A DNA stretch of 22,856 nt from positions 1 through 22,856 of the forward strand of contig CALBZH010000362.1 in assembly GCA_937889795.1 (NCBI GenBank), written 5' to 3'. The DNA is from an uncultured Syntrophobacteraceae bacterium. GTDB lineage: Bacteria > Desulfobacterota > Syntrophobacteria > Syntrophobacterales > Syntrophobacteraceae. The notes under the pieces are model-generated. The model saw nothing but the letters and a program-made list of their open reading frames with translations. It searched no databases and was not told the origin of the DNA. The translations under genes and the position numbers were made by a program. Below, one piece after another: positions 6,775 to 13,925 of this stretch; position 1 is the stretch's first letter; each line of letters starts with the position of its first letter.

Positions 6775-7964
6775 GCAACAATCCCGACTCACCCATTCAC
6801 CAAGTCATCCGTTCACCATTTTCTCGATTCACCCACTCACCCACTCACCGATTCACCGTCATTTGTCTTTTAATCGTGCTCGGCATTCTCGTGGGCCTCG
6901 TTCCACGCTGGCGTCAACAGACCGAGCTGCGAGCGGATACTCAGGAAATAGCCGCGCCGACTGTTTCCGTCGTCTCGCCAAAACCGGGGCATTCAGCCTC
7001 GAGCTTGCCCCTGCCTGCTGAAATCAAGCCATGGGCTGAAGCCCCCCTCTATGCTCGCGCCAACGGATACCTGAAGCGAAGGCTCGTGGACATTGGCAGC
7101 CACGTCGAAGCGGGGCAGCTCCTGGCGGAGATCGACACGCCGGAGCTCAACCAGGAGCTCGAGCGGGCCCGGGCTCAGCTCGCCCAGGCCGAAGCAGCCC
7201 TTGGCCTCGCCAGAATCACTTCGGAGCGTTGGGCCAACCTTTTGAAGACCGCGAGTGTGAGTGAGCAGGAAAACGCGGAAAAACAGGCGGACTTCAAACT
7301 GAAGACCGCGATTGCCGCGTCAGCCCGAGCTGAGGTGCGCCGTCTGGAGAAGCTTGTCGCGTTTGCTCGGTTAACAGCGCCGTTTGCCGGGATCGTCACG
7401 GTGCGCACCATCGATGCGGGCGATCTCATCACGTCGGGTGGTGCCAAGGAGCTCTTTCATCTGGCGCAAACCCAAAAGCTCCGGGTCTATGTGCAGGTTC
7501 CCCAGGCGATGGCACGCGGGATCACGACGGGTCAGTCGGCGGAGCTCAGCATTCCGGAGCTTCCGGGCAGGTCTTTCGCTGCCAAGGTGATTCGCACGGC
7601 CGGTGTGATTGCCGCTGATTCAAGGACGCTTCTTGTCGAGCTCGAGGTGGACAACCAGCGAGAGGAAATCCTTGCGGGCAGCTACGCCCAGGTGCGGTTC
7701 ACCGAGACGAAGATGGAGGCCGCTCTGACGCTGCCGACCAATACGATCCTGTTTCGGGCCGAAGGGCCTCAGGTTGGAGTCGTCCAAGAAGATGGAAGGA
7801 TCGAGCTGCGTGGCGTGAAGCTCGGACGCGACTTTGGGCAGACGATCGAAATTCTCGCTGGCGTCACCCCAAAGGAGCGGGTGATCGTCAAACCATCAGA
7901 CTCGCTCGTGAACGGTACGACGGTTTCCATTGCCGAGTCCGCCAAACCCGAGAAGGCCCAATGA
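6771..7964 (+). CDS. RND periplasmic adaptor (membrane fusion protein, HlyD/AcrA type)
   Basis: This 397-residue protein links the RND permease to the outer-membrane channel. A hydrophobic segment at about 27-40 (TVICLLIVLGILVGLV) anchors or exports it. The biotinyl-lipoyl half-motif ANGYLKRRLVDIGSHVEAGQLLAEIDTPEL precedes a helical hairpin rich in Ala, Glu and Gln. The second half-motif (LTAPFAGIVTVRTIDAGDLI) and beta-barrel and membrane-proximal domains follow. ATG 6771 follows AAGGAA by six bases and overlaps the previous stop. Residues 6-29 or so (SP, HSPTHRFT and similar) come from the right-hand octamer array and look like an acquired N-terminal extension. The stop overlaps the next start as ATGA at 7961. 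Its job in this pump is confident; the substrate is not. Confidence 0.92.
   Translation: MSNNPDSPIHQVIRSPFSRFTHSPTHRFTVICLLIVLGILVGLVPRWRQQTELRADTQEIAAPTVSVVSPKPGHSASSLPLPAEIKPWAEAPLYARANGYLKRRLVDIGSHVEAGQLLAEIDTPELNQELERARAQLAQAEAALGLARITSERWANLLKTASVSEQENAEKQADFKLKTAIAASARAEVRRLEKLVAFARLTAPFAGIVTVRTIDAGDLITSGGAKELFHLAQTQKLRVYVQVPQAMARGITTGQSAELSIPELPGRSFAAKVIRTAGVIAADSRTLLVELEVDNQREEILAGSYAQVRFTETKMEAALTLPTNTILFRAEGPQVGVVQEDGRIELRGVKLGRDFGQTIEILAGVTPKERVIVKPSDSLVNGTTVSIAESAKPEKAQ
6786..6859 (+). repeat. Right octamer array, CACTCACC / ATTCACC units
   Basis: The pentamer TCACC occurs at 6789, 6797, 6813, 6829, 6837, 6845 and 6853. All offsets are multiples of 8, so this is a nine-unit array in which the units at 6805 and 6821 have degenerated. 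CACTCACC is the exact reverse complement of the left array's GGTGAGTG. The array lies within the adaptor gene just after its start codon. Confidence 0.9.
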
Positions 7965-9538
7965 CGATGTCTCGATACCCTGTTCAGCTATACTTCGAAC
8001 GGGTCGATTCTGGACTTCTGTCATCCCGAACGAATGTGAGGGATCTCAAGATCTCTCGCTTCGCTCGAGATGACAGAGACCATTCCTTCGCCGTTCGAAG
8101 CACAATCCTCCAGTTGTTTGGGCTCCTGGTGTTGTTGGTTCTCGTCGGCATGACCGGATGTGCCGTCGGTCCGAACTACCAACGTCCTGAAGTCACGACC
8201 ATCCCTGCAGCCTATGCAGGGATGGAGAGTGGATGGAAGATCGCTGCCCCTACAGCTCATCTTCCCAGGGGAAGCTGGTGGGAAGTCTTCGGAGATCTCG
8301 AGCTCAACCGACTGGAGACGGAGGTCACCGCAGCGAACCAGGACATCAAAGCGGCCGTTGCTCGCTTCGAGCAGGCCCGGGCGTCGGCGGACGTTGCCCG
8401 CTCGGGCCTCTTTCCTCGCCTTGGTGGGTCCTTCCTGCCGGTGAGGCAGCGTGACTCCGAAAACCGCCCGGTAGGCGGCAAACCGGGTGAGACCTATGAC
8501 TCGTTCACGGTTCCGTTCGATTTGAGCTATGAAGTCGATCTTTGGGGGAGAGTGCGGCGCACGGTGGAAGCTGCGAAGGCTCAGGTCCAGGCGGGAGCTG
8601 CCGACGTCGAATCGGTGAGGCTAGCGATCCAGGCTGAAGTCGCCGCCGATTATTTCGCGGTGCGCGCCCTCGATTCGGACAGGGCGCTGGTCAAAGCCAG
8701 TATCGAGGTCTATCGCAAATCCCTCGAGCTGGTCCGCAATCGTCGAGCCGGCGGGATGGTCTCCGATTTGGATGTTGCCCAGGCGGAGACCGTCCTTCAA
8801 ACGACGGAAGCCCAACTGCCGGACAATGAGCTCCAGCGCGCGAGGTTCCAAAACGCGCTGGCGGTCCTGACCGGAAACAACGCATCTCTATTCCGGTTGC
8901 CGGAACGTCCTCTGGACCAGGCACCCTTCGTCATCCCTCCCGACCTGCCATCGGAGCTTCTGGAGCGGAGGCCGGATATCGCCGCCGCCGAGCAGCGCAT
9001 GGCAGCCGCCAACGCAAACATCGGGGTCGCCAAAGCCGCTTTCTTCCCGACAATCAAGTTCAATGGGTTGACCGGATTTCAAAGCGCGGACGTGGGCAAG
9101 CTGTTCAACGCGGCGAGCTATCTCTGGGCTGCGGGTCCGACGCTTACCCTGCCATTCTTCCAGGGTTCGCAGCTGAGTGCCAACCTGCGTCAGGCCAAGG
9201 CAGCCCATGGGGAAGCCGTAGCCAAGTACCGCGGGACCGTGCTGGCCGCATTCGCCGAGGTCGAAAACAATCTCGCCGCCGAGCACCTGCTTGCCCGTGA
9301 GGTCGAGCAGGTCATGGGAGCCATGGAGTCCGCTCGAAAGCAGCTGGAGATTGCCAACAACCGCTACCGCGAAGGTCTCGTGACGTATCTGGAGGTGGCG
9401 ACCGCTCAGAACGCAGCCCTCACCACCGAGCGCGCTACCGCACGGTTGCGGGGCCAGCAAATGGTCGCGGTTGTGGCCTTGATCAAATCACTGGGAGGAG
9501 GCTGGCAAGCGGTAGAAGTCAATGGTGGAAATCCATGA
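7961..9538 (+). CDS. Outer-membrane efflux lipoprotein (NodT/OprM-like, TolC superfamily)
   Basis: This 525-residue protein is the outer-membrane exit duct of the RND pump. A lipobox (LVLVGMTGC, lipidated Cys67) is followed by the family hallmark [11 protein letters not shown]. Two repeated helical-barrel halves follow, with [21 protein letters not shown] and [30 protein letters not shown]-like motifs, here [14 protein letters not shown]. The signal peptide is unusual because about 45 residues precede its hydrophobic core. Residues 20-39 are encoded by a 59-bp palindromic repeat. The ATG at 7961 overlaps the adaptor stop (ATGA) and follows GAGAAGG, so it is the natural start. A TTG at 8114 would give a shorter signal but has no clear ribosome site or positive n-region. 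Confidence 0.92.
   Translation: [525 protein letters not shown]
8018..8076 (+). repeat. 59-bp palindromic dispersed repeat, copy 2, inside a coding region
   Basis: Starts CTGTCATCCCGAAC and ends GAGATGACAG. Extended by one base each side, the ends form a perfect 9-bp inverted repeat (TCTGTCATC / GATGACAGA). It matches the copy at 135-193 in 51 of 59 positions. It lies in frame in the 5' end of the outer-membrane lipoprotein gene and encodes about 20 residues ([11 protein letters not shown] and on) ahead of the signal-peptide core. Confidence 0.85.
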
Positions 9539-9581
9539 GCCGGCCTGAGCGTCAGGTACGAATGTTCTGACCATTGGAATC

Positions 9582-10211
9582 TCAAGCATTCTTGAGCACA
9601 ATCCCTTCGATGTACTTGGTCAGCTGCCATGTCTTGTTAAAGGCTTTGTCGATGCGGTCGTAGACATGGGTCCACTTGATGATCTCCAGGACTTCAGTCG
9701 GTCCGGGACTTGGATTGTCATAGAGCTCGCCGAGTCCCGTCAGCAACAGCATTTCGCATTCCTTCTTGGTCTGTTTGACCTGCGCGACCGCTTCCGAGAC
9801 CTCCTTTCCACTGCCGAGTCCGCCCAGCACAGCCCCCATCCCGGTGACCATCGCCTTGATATCGGCAATCATTCTCTTGGCGGGGAACCGCATGGTGGAG
9901 AGCCCGTAGACCCCAAGTCGGTTTGAAACGGCCTGAATGTGATTCAAAATGGCTTCTTGGGATGAGTTGATCTCGTGGATATCCTCGCGGTCGATGGGCG
10001 TGATGAAGGTCGTCGAAAGCTCGCGGAGAATCGTCCGGTTGATGACATCCCCCTCGGCTTCCAGCCTGTTGATCACTTGGCATCGCTCCTCCAGCTCGCT
10101 GAATTCCTCGGCGATTTTATGGAGCACCGTGGCGGCATTGACGATGATGCGGTTCTGCTCGCGGAACAGCTCGAAGAACTTGGGTGACTTCGGGAAAAGG
10201 CTGAAGGACAT
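9582..10211 (-). CDS. PhoU-like DUF47 protein (putative phosphate-transport regulator)
   Basis: This 209-residue, largely helical protein fits the DUF47/TIGR00153 family, soluble PhoU-like proteins that usually accompany Pit-type phosphate permeases. Characteristic stretches are the start SLFPKSPKFFELFREQ, LEAEGDVINRTILRELSTTFITPIDREDI near 50-78, and KWTHVYDRIDKAFNKTW near the end. The acidic and Asp-rich spacing after GD.I and in PIDREDI resembles the metal-binding repeats of PhoU. GAGGAGGG five bases before the ATG sets the start. The usual pit gene is absent from both sides: upstream is an ABC-F gene 151 bp away, and downstream is the convergent efflux operon 43 bp away. So it either works with a permease elsewhere or is a stand-alone member. 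Confidence 0.88.
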   Translation of the reverse strand: MSFSLFPKSPKFFELFREQNRIIVNAATVLHKIAEEFSELEERCQVINRLEAEGDVINRTILRELSTTFITPIDREDIHEINSSQEAILNHIQAVSNRLGVYGLSTMRFPAKRMIADIKAMVTGMGAVLGGLGSGKEVSEAVAQVKQTKKECEMLLLTGLGELYDNPSPGPTEVLEIIKWTHVYDRIDKAFNKTWQLTKYIEGIVLKNA

Positions 10212-10266
10212 GGTCCCTCCTCAACAGAGAAATGGGTGAGCTGGAGTCGATACCCCGGTCGACCTG

Positions 10267-10307
10267 CTGGCCCGCAACCTTCGGCTTGGGCCAATCCAGC
10301 GGGCCAG
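10267..10307 (-). other. Hairpin in the leader upstream of the DUF47 gene
   Basis: A perfect 9-bp inverted repeat (CTGGCCCGC / GCGGGCCAG) encloses 23 bases in the 151-bp gap between the ABC-F stop and the DUF47 start. No T-run follows on either strand, so it is not a classic terminator. It could be a leader structure, an operator or a decayed repeat. Confidence 0.4.
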
Positions 10308-10362
10308 ACGAGGGAAAAGAACTTATCAACTTATAAACAATACCACACCATTTGGGACATCC

Positions 10363-12171
10363 TCAACGGGTTCTGTGATTCAATGCCTCCAGTGCTTCCC
10401 ATCGTTGGAAGGCTTCCTCGAGCTCCTGGGCGACGGAATCGAGTCTTTTCTTCGCTGCGGCGATTTCGGCACCGGATCTTTGATAAAAGGATGGATCAGC
10501 CATAGCTTCATACAGTGCCTCTTGCTCCGCCTCAAGGGTTTCGATCCGCTGCGGCAGGGTCTCCAGCTCTCGCTTTTCCTTATAGCTGAGAGTCAGCGGC
10601 CGCTCACGCTCGGACCGGACCCGCCCATTGCGCGGCGCGGCCTTTGCGTGAGGGCTCGGAGCACGCACCTTGCGCTGGCGCAGCCAATCATCGTACCCGC
10701 CAACATACTCTCCCACGTGGCCCTCTCCCTCGAGCACCAAGGTGCTCGTCACCACATTGTTCAGGAACGCGCGATCGTGGCTCACCAGGAGCACCGTTCC
10801 GGGGTAGTCAAGCAGGAGACCTTCCAGCAATTCCAGGGTTTCGGTATCCAAATCGTTGGTCGGCTCGTCGAGAATCAGCAGGTTGGCCGGTTTGGTGAAA
10901 AGCAATGCGAGGAGCAGCCGATTACGCTCGCCACCTGAAAGCGTGCGCACGGGGGAGCGAGCCCGCTCGGGGGAGAACAGGAAGTCCTGCAGGTAGCTCA
11001 TGACATGCAGCGGCCGCTCGTTGAACAGGATCGTGTCGTTCCCCTGCCCGACATTCTCCACGACGGATTTCTCTTCATCGAGCTGCGCCCGGAGCTGATC
11101 GAAGTAGGCGGGCTTCAGATTCACGCCGTAGCGAAGGGTGCCTTCCCGAGGCTCCAGCTCCCCGAGCAGAAGGCGCAGCAGCGTGGTCTTGCCCGAGCCG
11201 TTGGGTCCCATGATTCCCACCTTGTCGCCCCGCATCAGGATGGTGGAAAAATCGCGGACAATCGGAGGCTCATCCCCGTAGCCAAAACTGACGCCGTCGG
11301 CTTCGATCACGAGCTTTCCGGATCGCGCCGCCTCTTGAGCCCTCAGCCGAACCGTTCCCACCCGCTCTCGGCGTCTGCGGCGCTCCTCCCGAAGCGCTTC
11401 GAGGGCGCGCACCCGCCCCTCGTTCCGCGTCCGGCGGGCCTTGATGCCCTGGCGGATCCAGGCTTCTTCCCGAGCCAGCTTCTTGTCGAACTCGACCCAG
11501 TGCTCGGCCTCCACCTCAAGGGCTGCCTCCCGGCGTTTTAGGAATGTTGTGTAATCGCACGCCCAGTCGACCAAGCTCCCTCGGTCGACCTCCACGATGC
11601 GGGTGGCCAGTTTCTGAAGAAACATTCGGTCATGGGTCACGAAAACAAGCGTCCCGCTCATCCGCAGGAGGAGCTCTTCCATCCATCCAATGGCTTCGAT
11701 GTCCAGGTGGTTTGTCGGCTCGTCCAGCAGCAGGAGGTCCGGGTCACGGGCCAAGCCCCGGGCCAGCAGCGCGCGGCGTTTGAGTCCAGCCGAGAGCGAT
11801 TCGAACCGTGCTTCCGGGCTCAGGCTCATGCGGGAGAGGGTGTTCTCGACCTGCAGAGTCTTACGCCATGCCGCCTCCTGGGGAAGGCCCGAGTCCTCAA
11901 GGCCTGCCGAAACGATGTCGAAGACGGTGCCCTGGAGCTCGTGCGGTACCTCCTGCGGCAGAAGTGCTGTCCGCACCCCCTGCTGGCGGACAACCTCGCC
12001 CGCATCCGGAGTGAGATCCCCGTGGATGATCCGCATCAGGGTCGATTTTCCAGCGCCGTTTCTGCCGACGAGGCACACCCGCTCCCCCCGCTCGATCTGA
12101 AGATTGACGCGGTCGAGGAGCACTGGACCGCCGAAGGCCACGCTCACATCCCGCAAACCGATGAGTGCCAT
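10363..12171 (-). CDS. uup: ABC-F family ATPase, Uup type
   Basis: This 602-residue soluble protein has two ABC ATPase domains and no membrane segments. Walker A motifs are GRNGAGKST (about 36-44) and GPNGSGKTT. Walker B regions read LLLLDEPTNHLDIEAIGW and LLILDEPTNDLDTETLE. Signature motifs are LSAGLKRR in domain 1 (Gly to Ala at the third position) and LSGGERNR in domain 2. The C-terminal 70 residues form a charged coiled coil (ETLPQRIETLEAEQEALYEAM and on), the feature separating Uup from EttA. ABC-F proteins act on ribosomes; Uup is also linked to transposon excision and DNA branch structures. The chosen ATG gives the normal MALIGLRDVSVAFG start. A further 33 in-frame residues upstream have no family character. 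It lies 161 bp after the crotonase gene, with a hairpin between. Confidence 0.9.
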   Translation of the reverse strand: MALIGLRDVSVAFGGPVLLDRVNLQIERGERVCLVGRNGAGKSTLMRIIHGDLTPDAGEVVRQQGVRTALLPQEVPHELQGTVFDIVSAGLEDSGLPQEAAWRKTLQVENTLSRMSLSPEARFESLSAGLKRRALLARGLARDPDLLLLDEPTNHLDIEAIGWMEELLLRMSGTLVFVTHDRMFLQKLATRIVEVDRGSLVDWACDYTTFLKRREAALEVEAEHWVEFDKKLAREEAWIRQGIKARRTRNEGRVRALEALREERRRRRERVGTVRLRAQEAARSGKLVIEADGVSFGYGDEPPIVRDFSTILMRGDKVGIMGPNGSGKTTLLRLLLGELEPREGTLRYGVNLKPAYFDQLRAQLDEEKSVVENVGQGNDTILFNERPLHVMSYLQDFLFSPERARSPVRTLSGGERNRLLLALLFTKPANLLILDEPTNDLDTETLELLEGLLLDYPGTVLLVSHDRAFLNNVVTSTLVLEGEGHVGEYVGGYDDWLRQRKVRAPSPHAKAAPRNGRVRSERERPLTLSYKEKRELETLPQRIETLEAEQEALYEAMADPSFYQRSGAEIAAAKKRLDSVAQELEEAFQRWEALEALNHRTR

Positions 12172-12223
12172 CGCGAGCCCTATCCTTCTTGAATCGCTGG
12201 ATGCGGAAAGAGGACAAACAGGA

Positions 12224-12248
12224 GCCCCCTCCCTTGATGAGAGGGGGC
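12224..12248 (-). terminator. Hairpin between crotonase gene and uup
   Basis: A perfect 8-bp GC-rich stem (GCCCCCTC / GAGGGGGC) with a nine-base loop lies in the 161-bp gap. On the minus strand it is followed by TCCTGTTTGTCCTCTTT, which is T-rich but not a clean run. It is a plausible weak terminator that would separate uup from the TetR-controlled unit. Confidence 0.4.
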
Positions 12249-12332
12249 AAAGGCGAGCCGAAGTGACCAAGGGAAGAGACAGGGAATTGGGTCAGAGGAA
12301 TCCCTGCCCGGGCGATCATTGAGATCCCCGCA

Positions 12333-13112
12333 TCAGCACTCCTGCCACTCTGGCTTTCGTTTTTCCTGGAAGGCCTTTACGCCCTCCTTCGCATCGCTGG
12401 TCGTGCATAACCGAGAAAACACTTCGTTCATATGATCGAAGCTTTGATAGTAGTCCATGTCGGCCGCTTCATAAAACCCCCGCTTCGCGATCTGGACCGC
12501 GACGGGGCTCTTCTGGGCCAGGAGTGCCGCCCACTTTCGAGTTTCCGCTTCAAGATCGGCGCTCGGAACGACCCGATTCACCAATCCTTTGCTCAGGGCA
12601 TCCTGTGCCCCGATCAGCTCACCGTAGAGGAGCATCTCGAGAGCGAATTTTCTCCCGACCGACCGGGCGACCGGAATCACCGGCCCCACGCAGTTGAGAC
12701 CCACATTGATGGCCGTCAGCCCCAGCCGTGCATTGTCCGCGACGACAGCGAGATCGGCGGCAGCCACCAGCCCGGCCCCGTTCGCGGCAGCCACCCCCTG
12801 CACCTGCGCAATCACCGGCTTCGACATTCGGCTGATCGTGACGAGCGGGTTTTCCATGCGCTGGATCCAGGCCCGGTATTCCATGGCAGTCTTTCCCTCC
12901 AGCTCTCCCACATCGATGCCTGCGCAGAAGTTCTTCCCGGCCCCCTTCAATATCACGACGCGCACCTTCCTGTCAGCGTCAAGCTCCTTGAGGGCCTGAT
13001 CCAGTTCGGTCGCCAGAGGGGTCGTGAAGGTATTCAGCTGCTGGGGGCGATTGAGGGTAATGGACGCGACGAAGTCGTCGCCGATTTCAACAATGAGGTG
13101 CTCGTATTGCAT
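12333..13112 (-). CDS. Crotonase-fold (enoyl-CoA hydratase/isomerase) protein lacking both hydratase glutamates, ECHDC3-like
   Basis: This 259-residue protein has the crotonase fold, with the oxyanion-hole segments NFCAGIDVGEL (61-71) and VAAANGAGLVAAADLAV (107-123). In classical hydratases two glutamates (Glu144 and Glu164 in the rat enzyme) act as acid and base. By motif alignment the equivalents here are Gly114 and Ala134. The following NVGLNCVGPVIPVARSVGRKFALEMLLYGE resembles the ECHDC3-like subgroup. It may bind and act on acyl-CoA by isomerase, thioesterase or other chemistry, but ordinary hydration looks unlikely. CAGGAG precedes the ATG at a good distance. It lies 66 bp behind the TetR gene on the same strand, so the two probably share the repressor-controlled promoter. 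Confidence 0.88.
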   Translation of the reverse strand: MQYEHLIVEIGDDFVASITLNRPQQLNTFTTPLATELDQALKELDADRKVRVVILKGAGKNFCAGIDVGELEGKTAMEYRAWIQRMENPLVTISRMSKPVIAQVQGVAAANGAGLVAAADLAVVADNARLGLTAINVGLNCVGPVIPVARSVGRKFALEMLLYGELIGAQDALSKGLVNRVVPSADLEAETRKWAALLAQKSPVAVQIAKRGFYEAADMDYYQSFDHMNEVFSRLCTTSDAKEGVKAFQEKRKPEWQEC

Positions 13113-13178
13113 GGCGTTCTCCTGTTTGGGGGGTCAGTTGTTGCTTCGGCGGTCTTCCTTACGATTCAAGGGATTTGG

Positions 13179-13763
13179 TCACGAAGCCAGTTTTCCCAGG
13201 TAATCCTGGAGAGAATTGATGGTTTGGTTGAGCTTGACTGCTGACTTGTCCACACCATAGATGACCGTGGCGCCCAGGATCCCGGCGAAGATCATTTCGG
13301 TGACCGCCTGTGTATCCGTGTCACTCCTCAGCTCACCCGATTCCTTTCCCTGCTCGAGAAGCTTGTTGATCATGGACTTGAGCCCCTCGAACCCTTTGTT
13401 CACCTCTCGGGCAAGCTCCGGCATCTGGTCGTCGAGCTCGACGGATAGCGTCACGAACACACAACCGCCTGGAAAGCAGTTGACATCCTGGAGGTAGATT
13501 TCCTTGAAGTTGGTGAGGAGGCGCTTGACCTTTTCGACGGGCTTGTCGATCTGGTCCAGGCCGGCGAGGGTGTTGTCCCGCCAGATTCTGCGCGCCTCGG
13601 TCAAGACGGCGAAAAAAAGCTCTTCCTTGCTCTTAAAATGATTGTAGAAGCCACCTTTTGAGGTGCCAGCGGCGTCGAGGATGTCCTGGATGGAGGTGCT
13701 CAGGAATCCCTTGAGGGAGAAGAGTCTCAAGGCTTCCAGAATGATTCGGTCTTTCAATTCCAT
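13179..13763 (-). CDS. TetR-family transcriptional repressor
   Basis: This 194-residue protein has an N-terminal TetR DNA-binding domain. Helix 1 begins MELKDRIILEALRLFSLKG and the helix-turn-helix is SIQDILDAAGTSKGGFYNHFKSKEELF. An all-helical ligand domain follows; VNCFPGGCVFVTLSVEL is typical of the YcdC/AcrR-like C-terminal group. The frame stays open 26 codons further upstream, but that stretch is the operator palindrome and promoter region. ATG 13763, preceded by GGAG, is the proper start. A perfect 36-bp palindrome lies 14 bp before it, indicating autorepression. The crotonase gene downstream suggests an acyl-CoA or fatty-acid-related inducer (inference). Confidence 0.92.
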   Translation of the reverse strand: MELKDRIILEALRLFSLKGFLSTSIQDILDAAGTSKGGFYNHFKSKEELFFAVLTEARRIWRDNTLAGLDQIDKPVEKVKRLLTNFKEIYLQDVNCFPGGCVFVTLSVELDDQMPELAREVNKGFEGLKSMINKLLEQGKESGELRSDTDTQAVTEMIFAGILGATVIYGVDKSAVKLNQTINSLQDYLGKLAS

Positions 13764-13777
13764 GGACTTGCTCTCCG

Positions 13778-13813
13778 AGGCCCAACAGACCGACCAGTCG
13801 GTCTGTTGGGCCT
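13778..13813. promoter_or_regulatory. Perfect 36-bp palindrome, likely TetR operator
   Basis: Two exact 17-bp arms (AGGCCCAACAGACCGAC and its reverse complement) flank the two-base centre CA. The core CAGACCGAC/GTCGGTCTG resembles operators of autoregulated TetR repressors. It overlaps the last base of the -10 box and covers the expected transcription start of the tetR gene, so a bound repressor would block initiation. A further half-site copy, CAGACCGA, lies at 13820-13827 within the promoter spacer. Confidence 0.85.
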
Positions 13814-13841
13814 GTTTAGCAGACCGATTTGATTGTGTCAA
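13813..13841 (-). promoter_or_regulatory. Sigma-70-type promoter of the tetR-crotonase unit
   Basis: On the minus strand a perfect -35 box TTGACA (13841-13836) is followed after 17 bases by TAAACA (13818-13813), a fair -10 match. It lies directly upstream of the palindromic operator and points toward tetR. Confidence 0.65.
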
Positions 13842-13925
13842 AAACTATTTCGTGTCAGCCTGCGGAAAGCCATTACCCATCTGAGGCGAGCGGGCGAGGG
13901 GAGGGCAGCCTAGGGCAGGAAGTCT

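Larger units (their letters stand above)
6369..6859 (+). mobile_element. Candidate mini-element: four-helix-bundle gene between inverted octamer arrays
   Basis: The unit consists of the left GGTGAGTG array, the four-helix-bundle gene, and the right CACTCACC array, the exact inverse unit. It separates an RND permease from its adaptor, genes that are normally adjacent. No transposase is present, so any movement would need help in trans or recombination between arrays. The alternative is two unrelated low-complexity stretches, which the shared 8-bp unit, phase and inverted orientation argue against. Calling this mobile is inference; the arrangement itself is visible. Confidence 0.5.

Noticed and set aside
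9544..9600. Terminator between the efflux operon and the DUF47 gene
   Set aside because: Two small inverted repeats are present (CCTGA/TCAGG and CTCAAG/CTTGAG), but the stems are 5-6 bp with no T-run and one overlaps the DUF47 stop.
12172..12270. Longer N-terminus for Uup (33 extra residues)
   Set aside because: The extra residues do not match the family, whereas the downstream ATG gives the standard N-terminal strand and has a ribosome site.
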